NCBI GenBank assembly: GCA_009774155.1
Contig: VSNE01000150.1
Location: 1-6,647 of the forward strand
Length of the DNA: 6,647 bases
Direction of reading: 5' to 3'
From: Lachnospiraceae bacterium
GTDB taxonomy: Bacteria; Bacillota; Clostridia; Lachnospirales; Lachnospiraceae
Shown one piece after another: positions 1 to 5,172 of this stretch. A program made the position numbers and the translations under genes. A model generated the notes under the pieces. The model saw only the letters and a list, made by a program, of their open reading frames with translations, made no database searches and had not been told where the DNA came from. Position 1 is the first letter of the stretch, and each line of letters opens with the position of its first letter.

Positions 1-2
1 GC

Positions 3-71
3 TTTTTAGAGACTGCTTTGGTAAAATCAGCAAAGAAGTCTGCAGAAATATCGGATAAACTGCCGACTTGA
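3..71 (+). CDS. Possible C-terminal tail of an upstream gene (partial)
   Basis: One frame is open from the window edge to a TGA at 69-71 and would encode about 22 residues ending in KLPT. It is lysine- and alanine-rich, as many helical C-termini are. A second frame is also open to a TAA at 56-58, so the choice is uncertain. No promoter is visible between this stop and the lipoprotein ribosome binding site at 81-88, which fits an operon with a gene lying outside the window. The fragment is too short to assign to a family. Confidence 0.3.
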   Translation, partial: FLETALVKSAKKSAEISDKLPT

Positions 72-94
72 ATTTATCATGAGAGGAGACCAGC

Positions 95-709
95 ATGAAA
101 AACAAAGCAGGAAAAATGATTTTATTGACAGGGGCGCTGTGCATCCTAAGTTTTGCGGTATGCGCCTGCGGAGGAGCGAAGGAAACACCGGATGCAGAGG
201 AACAGCAGGAAGCCCTGGGAGAGCCTCTGTCAGAAGACGAGGAACAGGATAAGGATTCTGATCCGAAGGCGGCAGATACCGGAAACGAACAGGAGAGTCC
301 GGAAGCATCGGCGGAACCGGAATCCGGTGAGGGCGGCGATAAAGGAACAGAAACAGACGGAACATCCGGGGAATGGTCGGACAGCGCTCCGGACCTGGAA
401 GGAGATATCAAAGATCTGGAGGACGGGCGGCTTACGGTGGTTGAGGCCATTCAGGAAAAGGCGGATGATGGCGGGGATATCATGATATCTCCTGGCAGCG
501 GGGATGATTCTGAGTTTAACAAGGTTGCGGTTACATACGATCAGAATACCCTGTTTAAGATAAAGACCATCTACGATGGAGGGGCAAGCTACGAACTGTC
601 AGAAGCGACAGCGGCAGACATGACATCCGGTCAGATGGTGGAAGTATGGGGAAGCTTCTCGGGTGATTCTCTGAAGGCCGCCCGGATCTGCATTATAAAA
701 GTGGTATAG
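95..709 (+). CDS. Small acidic lipoprotein of unknown function
   Basis: This encodes 204 residues. The start is fixed by AGAGGAG at 82-88, six bases before the ATG. The N-terminus has lysines at 2, 4 and 7, then a hydrophobic stretch (residues 8-22) and a cysteine at 25 in VCAC followed by GG. This is a slightly imperfect lipobox, so the mature protein is probably lipid-anchored on the outer face of the membrane. Residues about 28-105 form a low-complexity linker very rich in Glu, Asp, Gly, Ser and Pro, typical of a spacer crossing the cell wall. Residues about 108-204 look like a compact beta-rich domain. Its final part (VEVWGSFSGDSLKAARICII) resembles the last strands of small OB-like extracytoplasmic domains, but that is only an impression of pattern. 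No catalytic motif is visible. The gene is much more GC-rich (36/60 in bases 301-360) than the kinase operon downstream. The lipoprotein call is fairly secure; the function is unknown. Confidence 0.8.
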   Translation: MKNKAGKMILLTGALCILSFAVCACGGAKETPDAEEQQEALGEPLSEDEEQDKDSDPKAADTGNEQESPEASAEPESGEGGDKGTETDGTSGEWSDSAPDLEGDIKDLEDGRLTVVEAIQEKADDGGDIMISPGSGDDSEFNKVAVTYDQNTLFKIKTIYDGGASYELSEATAADMTSGQMVEVWGSFSGDSLKAARICIIKVV

Positions 710-796
710 ATAATTGTCGGCCCTCTTTTGGGAAGAACAAAAATTTCTGCCGGGAGAGGATATTAATTGTTATGATATATAGAAACCAGCGGGTGA

Positions 797-820
797 TATT
801 TCATAATAAAAGGTGAAATA
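797..820. repeat. 7-bp inverted repeat in the gap before the two-component operon
   Basis: TATTTCA (797-803) and TGAAATA (814-820) are perfect inverted copies separated by 10 bases. The site lies about 100 bp upstream of the proposed operon promoter. It has no T-run after it, so it is not a terminator. It could be an operator or a chance AT-rich repeat. Confidence 0.35.
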
Positions 821-872
821 AACTTTAAGCAGCAGTCTGAAAGGGAGAATTATGCTTTGCGGAAAATCCCGG

Positions 873-902
873 CGCGTTCATTACATTTAAACGCCCGTTC
901 AT
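873..902 (+). promoter_or_regulatory. Candidate LytTR-regulator binding site (phased direct repeat)
   Basis: CGTTCAT occurs twice, at 875-881 and 896-902, exactly 21 bp apart, or two helical turns. As nine-base units (873-881 and 894-902) the copies are separated by 12 bp. They share the GTT core and the following N-A-T of the known LytTR consensus ([TA][AC][CA]GTTN[AG][TG], 12-13 bp spacing), although the first bases deviate. The site ends 16 bp before the proposed -35 box of the response regulator promoter, where an activator of this family would be expected to bind. The second copy also sits in the loop of a 5-bp inverted repeat, ACGCC (891-895) and GGCGT (903-907). The binding protein is inferred to be the adjacent regulator. 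Confidence 0.55.
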
Positions 903-918
903 GGCGTGAAACAAAACT

Positions 919-947
919 CTGACAATATTTATGCCGATATATATCAT
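919..947 (+). promoter_or_regulatory. Sigma-A-type promoter of the two-component operon
   Basis: CTGACA (919-924) and TATCAT (942-947) each match the consensus at five of six bases and are separated by exactly 17 bp. Transcription would begin near 953-955, giving a leader of about 20 bases that contains the AGGTG ribosome binding site at 963-967. The phased direct repeat just upstream suggests regulated use. Confidence 0.6.
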
Positions 948-973
948 ATATTCATGCAGGGCAGGTGATTAAA

Positions 974-1690
974 ATGCTGTGGATAGCAGTATGTGATGAT
1001 GAAGTTATTGAGTGCTGCAATATAGCAGGAAAAATCAGAGGGCTTTTAAAAGAAATGGGAATATCCTGTACGATACGGCAGTTTTGCAGCGGACGGGAAT
1101 TGATACAGTCATCAGACAATTTTGACATTATTTTTCTTGATATTATCATGAATGACCTGGACGGGATGAGAACAGCGCAGCTCGTTCGGGAAAAGGCATC
1201 TGATAAAATTCTTATTTTTATATCTTCCAGCAGGAAATATGTATTTGAAGCCTATGATGTGGAGGCTTTTCAATATTTATTAAAGCCGATTGATGAAAAG
1301 AAGCTGAAAAGAGTGCTGCAGAAGGCGGTTCTTAAAACAGAAAATCATTCAAAGGAATTTATCATTGTCAGTAAGGAAAGACAAAAACAGAAATTATTTT
1401 TAGATGATATTTATTATTTTGAAATAAAGGGACGAATGGTTGACATTCATGGGACGGATGGGGTTTTTACGTATTATGAACAGATTGGCGTTTTAGAAAA
1501 TAATTTGCAGGGAAGGGGATTTTTCCGGTGCCATAAAAGTTATCTTATAAATCTGAAATATGTTGATGTATATAACAGACAGGAAGTTATTCTTGATAAT
1601 GGAGAGAGGATCGTAATTGCAAAGAGGAGGTATGAAGAGTTTTGTAAGGAAATTTTAGAGTACATGAGAAAAAACGGAGGGGTTGTATGA
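974..1690 (+). CDS. LytTR-family response regulator (AgrA/VirR type)
   Basis: This encodes 238 residues from the ATG at 974, chosen because AGGTG at 963-967 is correctly spaced for it. A GTG at 965 in the same frame would add three residues but would overlap that site. The N-terminal receiver domain (about 1-120) has the acidic pair D8-D9, the phospho-acceptor D56 in IIFLDI, the Ser switch position near 84 and K104 in YLLKPI. The C-terminal LytTR DNA-binding domain (about 128-234) carries the typical FFRCHKSYLINL motif (183-194). Phosphorylated by its kinase, such a protein binds direct repeats and activates transcription. The stop overlaps the kinase start (ATGA at 1687-1690), so the two are translationally coupled. 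The gene is notably AT-rich; bases 1381-1440 contain 13 G or C of 60. The family is secure. Its targets are unknown apart from the candidate site at its own promoter. Confidence 0.93.
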   Translation: MLWIAVCDDEVIECCNIAGKIRGLLKEMGISCTIRQFCSGRELIQSSDNFDIIFLDIIMNDLDGMRTAQLVREKASDKILIFISSSRKYVFEAYDVEAFQYLLKPIDEKKLKRVLQKAVLKTENHSKEFIIVSKERQKQKLFLDDIYYFEIKGRMVDIHGTDGVFTYYEQIGVLENNLQGRGFFRCHKSYLINLKYVDVYNRQEVILDNGERIVIAKRRYEEFCKEILEYMRKNGGVV

Positions 1691-3078
1691 TACAGGAATT
1701 AGCAAGCGTTTCTATAATGATATTATGCTATTTGGGATATATCTGCGCAGTTGATAAATTCTGTAAGAAATATCTGGAAATTTCACAGATAAATGAGAGG
1801 GTATTCGTGCTTTTCCTTTTTGGGGGCAGGGGGTTCATGAACTTTATGAACAGATACTGTGTTATTCCGGATATTTTTTTTATTTTACTGAACCGTATAT
1901 TTTTCATAGGATTGGTATTATTGTTGTTTCAAAGAAATACCGAAAAAAAGATACTGGCTGCTTCCATACTGATTACAGTGACGACACTGGTACAGAATTT
2001 TTTCGTGTCTTTTCTTTCGTGTCTGGCGCTGTTTTACCTGCATACGGTGAAAAGCATTGCAGTTCCTTTTTTAAGAGAACGGGAGTTCCGTCTGATTGTC
2101 TGCATCAGTTTAGTCATAGCGGTACTGGCGATACATTGGGCGGCAAAGCATTTTGTGTCTGTTTTTTACTGCAAAACACGGAAATGGTATGTCATATTAG
2201 CAATACCGCTGCTTGCGGTTACAGCAGTGATTGATGTGGCAAACTGGGGCGCAAGTAAAGGTATCCTGATCAGAAGCGGGGGTAATATGGGATTATATTA
2301 CGATCAAATTCTCAGTCATGCTGAATTTTGCGTTTTAACGGCTTTATCTATGTTTGCAGCAGGGTTTTATGTATTTGGAATGGATCAGATCTATTTGGAA
2401 CAAAAGAAAAGCAGTCAGTATCATTTGCAGATTGCGGCTTACAAAATGCTGGAGGAACAATACGGCAGGGCGGAGCGGTTAAGGCATGATTTGAAAAACC
2501 ATATCATTGCCTTACTGGGACTGCTGGAAAATAAGGAGTGGGAAAAGATAGAAAATTATCTGAAAAACATGGAAGGGAGCGCCGCTCTTGGAACCCGCGA
2601 GGAAATTACAGGGAATAAAATAGTAGATGTGCTTCTGTATCAAAAACGGAGTATAGCGGAAGAAAAAAATATTATCTGGGAATGTGATGTACACATACCG
2701 GGAATATGTCATATCAATGAGTTTGATCTATGCGTATTGTTTGGAAATATATTAGACAACGCTGTGGAGGCATGCGAAAGATTACAGCGCGGGCGGTCAG
2801 AAAGCGGTTCACAGCCGTTTATCAACATTCAGGGCAGAATGGTAAAAAAATGCTTTTTGCTGGAGGTGAAAAACAGCGCGGATATGACAGATAAAAATAA
2901 AGTTAAATCTGCCGGTAAGGAGAACCCGGAGGAGCATGGGATTGGTCTGTTAAATATCAGCGATGTAGTGCACCGATATAACGGCGTAATGAATATAGAC
3001 GTTCAAAACGGCGTTTTTTTAATTTTAGTTTTAATACCGCTGGGAAATGCCGGACATGACATCAAACAGGCTGTTTGA
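1687..3078 (+). CDS. Membrane sensor histidine kinase, GHKL/AgrC type
   Basis: This encodes 463 residues. The start ATG overlaps the regulator stop and is preceded by GGAGGGG (1676-1682). Residues 1 to about 232 contain six or seven hydrophobic segments (roughly 5-22, 38-56, 63-80, 88-116, 135-155, 167-188, 213-232), giving a polytopic sensor like AgrC. A linker leads to the phospho-acceptor motif RHDLKNH with H267. The ATPase domain shows the N box GNILDNAVEA (N354, D357, N358, E361) and a G box HGIGL (417-421). This is the HATPase_c_5 layout, which lacks the long dimerisation domain of classical kinases. It should autophosphorylate and pass phosphate to D56 of the regulator. AgrC-type kinases usually sense peptides, but no AgrB or AgrD gene lies nearby, so the ligand is unknown. 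The stop codon is part of a 17-bp perfect palindrome. Confidence 0.93.
   Translation: MIQELASVSIMILCYLGYICAVDKFCKKYLEISQINERVFVLFLFGGRGFMNFMNRYCVIPDIFFILLNRIFFIGLVLLLFQRNTEKKILAASILITVTTLVQNFFVSFLSCLALFYLHTVKSIAVPFLREREFRLIVCISLVIAVLAIHWAAKHFVSVFYCKTRKWYVILAIPLLAVTAVIDVANWGASKGILIRSGGNMGLYYDQILSHAEFCVLTALSMFAAGFYVFGMDQIYLEQKKSSQYHLQIAAYKMLEEQYGRAERLRHDLKNHIIALLGLLENKEWEKIENYLKNMEGSAALGTREEITGNKIVDVLLYQKRSIAEEKNIIWECDVHIPGICHINEFDLCVLFGNILDNAVEACERLQRGRSESGSQPFINIQGRMVKKCFLLEVKNSADMTDKNKVKSAGKENPEEHGIGLLNISDVVHRYNGVMNIDVQNGVFLILVLIPLGNAGHDIKQAV
3062..3078. repeat. 17-bp perfect palindrome over the kinase stop codon
   Basis: TCAAACAG (3062-3069) and CTGTTTGA (3071-3078) are exact inverted copies around one base. 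In RNA this could form a 7-bp, AT-rich hairpin with a three-base loop. No T-run follows, so it is not a standard terminator. It may be a protein-binding site or an mRNA structure. Its right part, AGGCTGTTT (3068-3076), recurs at 3125-3133 in the same gap. Confidence 0.5.
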
Positions 3079-3155
3079 AGCATACAGCTAATTAACCTGT
3101 GTATTCCACCGATAAATGAAATAGAGGCTGTTTTATAAGCAGCATTAATAAAGAT

Positions 3156-3163
3156 AAAGGAGG
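3156..3163 (+). promoter_or_regulatory. Strong ribosome binding site of the coiled-coil gene
   Basis: AAAGGAGG, seven bases before the ATG at 3171, matches the anti-Shine-Dalgarno sequence very well and fixes the start. It suggests high translation of a small protein. No convincing -35/-10 pair is visible in 3079-3155, so the gene may be read through from the kinase operon. Confidence 0.75.
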
Positions 3164-3170
3164 AAGTATT

Positions 3171-3659
3171 ATGCAGGCAAAAACAATAGAAGGGCTTGTT
3201 GGCGCAAGAATAAACACGGATTTGATCAATACTCCGCGCAGAGCCTATGAGGAAGCAGAGCGTAAAGGCGATACGGCAACGATGGAAAGAGCGATGGGCT
3301 ACATGAGTGAACATGCAGGCAAGGCAGAGGAATACAGGGCTGAAGCTGAGGAAGGAATGAAGGAGGATGCAAAAGAAACAAAGGAAAAAGCGGAGCTAGA
3401 GCGTGAGGAAGCGATTCAGAAGCGTAAGGAAGAACGTGAGGAATTTGAAAAGAGGATCGAAGAAAATAAGAATACGGATATGGTTGAAATAAGTGAAGAC
3501 GGCAAAGCGGTAATGAGAGACAATGCTGTTCCGGACAGCAGCGCCTCTGCTGAAGCAAATGCGGATACCGTTGGGACGGAACCTGTAGTATATACAAAAA
3601 CAGGAGAAATAAGCCAAAGTCAAAGAGAGCCCGGCACAAATATTTCTGTCTCTGTATAA
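3171..3659 (+). CDS. Charged coiled-coil protein of unknown function
   Basis: This encodes 162 residues from an ATG with an excellent ribosome binding site. There is no signal peptide and no membrane segment, so it is probably cytoplasmic. Residues about 22-48 form a charged helix (RRAYEEAERKGDTATMERAMGYM) that looks like a TPR- or spectrin-like helix. Residues about 50-100 are almost entirely Glu, Lys, Arg and Ala, and should form a long coiled coil or single alpha helix. Residues 104-162 are polar and less regular, ending in a short beta-like tail (GTNISVSV). No enzyme motif is visible. It lies 92 bp after the sensor kinase on the same strand, which could make it an accessory or output gene, but only proximity supports this. 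I do not recognise the family. The codon use looks like that of a genuine gene. A complete IS begins 58 bp downstream. Confidence 0.75.
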   Translation: MQAKTIEGLVGARINTDLINTPRRAYEEAERKGDTATMERAMGYMSEHAGKAEEYRAEAEEGMKEDAKETKEKAELEREEAIQKRKEEREEFEKRIEENKNTDMVEISEDGKAVMRDNAVPDSSASAEANADTVGTEPVVYTKTGEISQSQREPGTNISVSV

Positions 3660-3713
3660 AAAGAACAGGAAATATAAATATCACAGGGGAAGGTGAAAAG
3701 CAGGAGGCTGCGC

Positions 3714-3717
3714 ACAG
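3714..3717. repeat. Target site duplication, left copy (ACAG)
   Basis: ACAG directly precedes the TG terminus of the IS at 3718 and is repeated at 4997-5000 directly after the other end. A 3-5 bp duplication is normal for IS3-family insertion. Confidence 0.7.
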
Positions 3718-3744
3718 TGAAGTATAGTCAATAGAGTAGACACA
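3718..3744. repeat. IS terminal inverted repeat (transposase 3' end)
   Basis: This starts with TG and ends with AGTAGACACA. Against the other end, 15 of 27 positions match without gaps, and the inner 10 are identical. A one-base gap also aligns a shared TATA in the outer part. Confidence 0.65.
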
Positions 3745-3774
3745 TTTTTAAGAAATAATTTATTGAGGACAGAA

Positions 3775-4671
3775 TTAAGCCTGCCCCCAATAAGCTGATT
3801 CCATTTCATTTGGTGTCAGATAGCCAAGAGAGCCGTGAGGCCTCCGTGAATTGTAGAATCCTTCAATGTATTCAAAAACAGAGAGGTGCAGTTCATGAAA
3901 AGTATGGTATGTCCTCCGGTTCGTTTCTTCCCGCTTTAAATACTTGAAAAAGGACTCGCAGACAGCATTATCGAAGGGATACCCCTTTTGGGAAAAAGAC
4001 TGCACCACGTTCAGGGAATCCAAAAGCTGACGGAAGGAAAATGCCGTATACTGTGTCCCGCGGTCGGAGTGGAACATAAGGCCATTGGGCGTGTTTCTGT
4101 CCTCATAGGCTTTTTGAAAAGTGGTCATGACAAGGCTGACATCCGCTTTGCCGGACAGATGCCAGGATATCACTTTTCTTGAGAACAGGTCGATCACAAC
4201 GCACAGATAATACCATTTTCCACCGGCTTTCAGATAGGTAATATCGCTGACCCAGACGAGATTTGGGGCGTCCTGGGAAAACTGCTGCTGCAGATGGTTG
4301 GCGCATTCGCCATTGTCCGTGCGGCGACAGCTGGGTTTGGGCTTTACGGTTGACATTTGAGGAAGCTCCATGCTGTGCATCAGCCGGTACACTCTTCCGA
4401 TACTGATGCTTATGCCATAGTCACGCTTTAGGATGTATTGGACTTTGTACGCCCCAAGACGCTTGTCATAATCGGCATAAATATGCAGGATCATGCTTTT
4501 AATGCGCTGATTTTCGGAAACACGGGGAGCCGGCTCTTTGCGGAAATGCTTGTAATAAGTACTCCGGTTGACATTTAAAACACGGCAGAGCGTACGGATG
4601 TCATGCTGGAAGCGAAGTTTGTGGACAGTATCTAATCGTTGTTTGAGCGTGGCGTGAATATGGCAATCGCT
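3775..4671 (-). CDS. IS3-family transposase OrfB (rve/DDE integrase core), made by -1 frameshift
   Basis: This is the frame entered from orfA after the A7 slip, giving 298 residues here and about 381 in the OrfAB fusion, normal for IS3-family transposases. The first ATG in frame is only at 4494 and no GTG or TTG lies upstream, so full-length protein depends on frameshifting. The N-terminal part (LRFQHDIRTLCRVLNVNRST) is a helix-turn-helix-like region typical of IS3 OrfB. The integrase core supplies the catalytic triad: D in WVSDITYL, D in FHSDRGTQY and E in NAVCESFFKYLK, with exactly 35 residues between the second D and the E. The C-terminal YNSRRPHGSLGYLTPNE motif is the usual IS3 signature. 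It cuts and joins DNA ends during transposition. I see no stop or frameshift that would inactivate it. Confidence 0.92.
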   Translation of the reverse strand, partial: SDCHIHATLKQRLDTVHKLRFQHDIRTLCRVLNVNRSTYYKHFRKEPAPRVSENQRIKSMILHIYADYDKRLGAYKVQYILKRDYGISISIGRVYRLMHSMELPQMSTVKPKPSCRRTDNGECANHLQQQFSQDAPNLVWVSDITYLKAGGKWYYLCVVIDLFSRKVISWHLSGKADVSLVMTTFQKAYEDRNTPNGLMFHSDRGTQYTAFSFRQLLDSLNVVQSFSQKGYPFDNAVCESFFKYLKREETNRRTYHTFHELHLSVFEYIEGFYNSRRPHGSLGYLTPNEMESAYWGQA

Positions 4672-4919
4672 TTTTTTAATATGAGGTTCTCCTCTTCGAG
4701 CTGGGCGTTGCGTTTTTGAAGTTCTTTGACCTGCTTAGCAGTGAGGACGTCGCCGTCATCCATTTCAACGGTGGAGTACTGCTTTACCCATTTACCGAGA
4801 GCAGACTGAGAGACGCCGTATTCCTTGCAGAGCTGAGACTGGGTTTTACCATTTTGGTATAGAGAGACGAGAGATTTTTTAAAATCTTCGTCATATTTTG
4901 TGTGGTTGTTTGCAGCCAT
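4632..4919 (-). CDS. IS3-family transposase OrfA (helix-turn-helix subunit)
   Basis: This encodes 95 residues from the ATG at 4919, chosen because an AAGGAGG ribosome binding site lies a few bases upstream on the minus strand. An in-frame upstream extension to 5033 would cross the IS end and is rejected. Residues about 10-48 form the HTH_Tnp_1 type DNA-binding domain (KYDEDFKKSLVSLY, then GKTQSQLCKEYGVSQSALGKWVKQY), which recognises the IS ends. Residues about 60-83 form a leucine-zipper-like helix (VKELQKRNAQLEEENLILKK) used for multimerisation in this family. The frame ends 12 residues after the slippery site at codons 81-83. Terminating ribosomes make OrfA alone; slipping ribosomes make OrfAB. 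Confidence 0.92.
   Translation of the reverse strand: MAANNHTKYDEDFKKSLVSLYQNGKTQSQLCKEYGVSQSALGKWVKQYSTVEMDDGDVLTAKQVKELQKRNAQLEEENLILKKAIAIFTPRSNND
4671..4677 (-). other. Programmed -1 frameshift site (A7) joining orfA and orfB
   Basis: On the minus strand seven A residues are read TTA-AAA-AAA-GCG in orfA. A -1 slip gives AAA-AAA-AGC and enters the orfB frame, which is open from here to the stop at 3775. This heptamer type is well known in IS3-family elements. The frame arithmetic was checked by hand and requires exactly -1. Confidence 0.85.
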
Positions 4920-4947
4920 AAGAGACCTCCTTTTTTGTGTGTAGTTT

Positions 4948-4977
4948 ATTATAACAGATGGTGTAGAATTGTGTCTA
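4948..4977 (-). promoter_or_regulatory. Promoter of the IS transposase genes
   Basis: On the minus strand TAGACA (4977-4972) and a perfect TATAAT (4953-4948) are separated by 18 bp. They lie just upstream of the orfA ribosome binding site. The -35 box lies inside the terminal inverted repeat, so transposase bound to the end could repress its own promoter, as is common for IS elements. Confidence 0.6.
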
Positions 4978-4996
4978 CTTTTATAGTATAGATCCA
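4970..4996. repeat. IS terminal inverted repeat (transposase 5' end)
   Basis: Read from the outside it begins TGGATC and ends AGTAGACACA, matching the inner 10 bases of the opposite end exactly. It contains the transposase -35 box. Confidence 0.65.
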
Positions 4997-5000
4997 ACAG
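4997..5000. repeat. Target site duplication, right copy (ACAG)
   Basis: ACAG immediately follows the outer CA end of the IS and matches the copy at 3714-3717. Removing the IS and one copy rejoins 3717 to 5001. Confidence 0.7.
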
Positions 5001-5026
5001 AGACATTGATTTGCTGTACAGAGGCA

Positions 5027-5055
5027 GTGACATGCAAGGCCAAAAAGGTTATAAT
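5027..5055 (+). promoter_or_regulatory. Sigma-A-type promoter of the acetyltransferase
   Basis: GTGACA (5027-5032; five of six consensus bases) and a perfect TATAAT (5050-5055) are separated by exactly 17 bp. Transcription would start near 5061-5063, leaving a leader of about 100 nt. The promoter lies entirely outside the IS, which ends about 30 bp upstream, so the gene keeps its own promoter. Confidence 0.7.
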
Positions 5056-5093
5056 AAATTGTCCGGGGAGATTAAATCAGAGGGGTGGTAAAG

Positions 5094-5132
5094 GTGAAAC
5101 GCTGTATTGCAGCAGCCGATATAGTCGCATAA
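5094..5132 (+). CDS. Possible 12-codon leader peptide ORF
   Basis: A GTG at 5094 preceded by GAGGGG (5080-5085) opens a frame for 12 residues, MKRCIAAADIVA, ending at TAA 5130-5132. It lies wholly in the acetyltransferase mRNA leader. Codons 8-11 coincide with the upstream arm of the inverted repeat that covers the acetyltransferase start. Short leader ORFs placed like this control cat and erm genes by drug-induced ribosome stalling. Here it is a structural inference: the start is GTG, and so short a frame can arise by chance. Confidence 0.4.
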   Translation: MKRCIAAADIVA

Positions 5133-5172
5133 AAAGAAAAATAATACGGAGGTTTCAAAATGACTATATCGG
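5116..5172 (+). promoter_or_regulatory. Candidate translational attenuator hairpin over the acetyltransferase start
   Basis: CCGATATAGTC (5116-5126) and GACTATATCGG (5162-5172) are an 11-base perfect inverted repeat. In the mRNA the stem would pair the last base of the start codon and codons 2-4 plus the start of codon 5, and would close a 35-base loop holding the CGGAGG ribosome binding site (5147-5152). Initiation should be hindered while the stem stands. The upstream arm is the end of the possible leader ORF, so a ribosome stalled there would open the stem. The pairing is directly visible; the regulatory role is inference. Confidence 0.55.

Larger units (their letters stand above)
3718..4996 (-). 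mobile_element. Complete IS3-family insertion sequence, 1279 bp (probably IS150 group)
   Basis: The element has overlapping orfA and orfB on the minus strand. Its termini read TG inward at both ends and it is flanked by ACAG on each side. The inner parts of the ends share a perfect 10-base inverted match, AGTAGACACA at 3735-3744 and its complement at 4970-4979. That places GACA 25 bases from each tip, as in IS150-type ends. The outer halves match poorly without a gap. Both reading frames, the frameshift site, the DDE residues and the promoter appear intact, so it could be active. It lies between the coiled-coil gene and the acetyltransferase promoter and interrupts no recognisable gene. Confidence 0.85.

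Noticed and set aside
710..770. Possible terminator after the lipoprotein gene around CCCTCTTTTGGG.
   Set aside because: Only three or four base pairs can form and no T-run follows a stable stem. I see no credible terminator there.
3084..3092. ACAGCTAAT before the coiled-coil gene, eight of nine matches to a LytTR half-site.
   Set aside because: No second half-site is found 21-22 bp to either side, so it does not meet the direct-repeat requirement.
4964..4996. Outward promoter in the IS end driving the acetyltransferase.
   Set aside because: TATAGT/TATAGA sequences exist but no reasonable -35 box lies at 16-18 bp, and a better promoter exists outside the IS at 5027-5055.
4920..5033. In-frame upstream extension of orfA to 5033.
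   Set aside because: It would begin outside the IS terminus and lacks a ribosome binding site, whereas the ATG at 4919 has AAGGAGG in place.
3554..5091. A frame that, with the IS removed, runs open from within the coiled-coil gene end across the insertion site to TAA at 5089-5091, reading EAAHRDIDLLYRG... after the gene.
   Set aside because: It has no ATG, GTG or TTG start upstream of the insertion, no slippery site to enter it from the coiled-coil frame, and the coiled-coil gene has a natural-looking end. I treat the open frame as chance.
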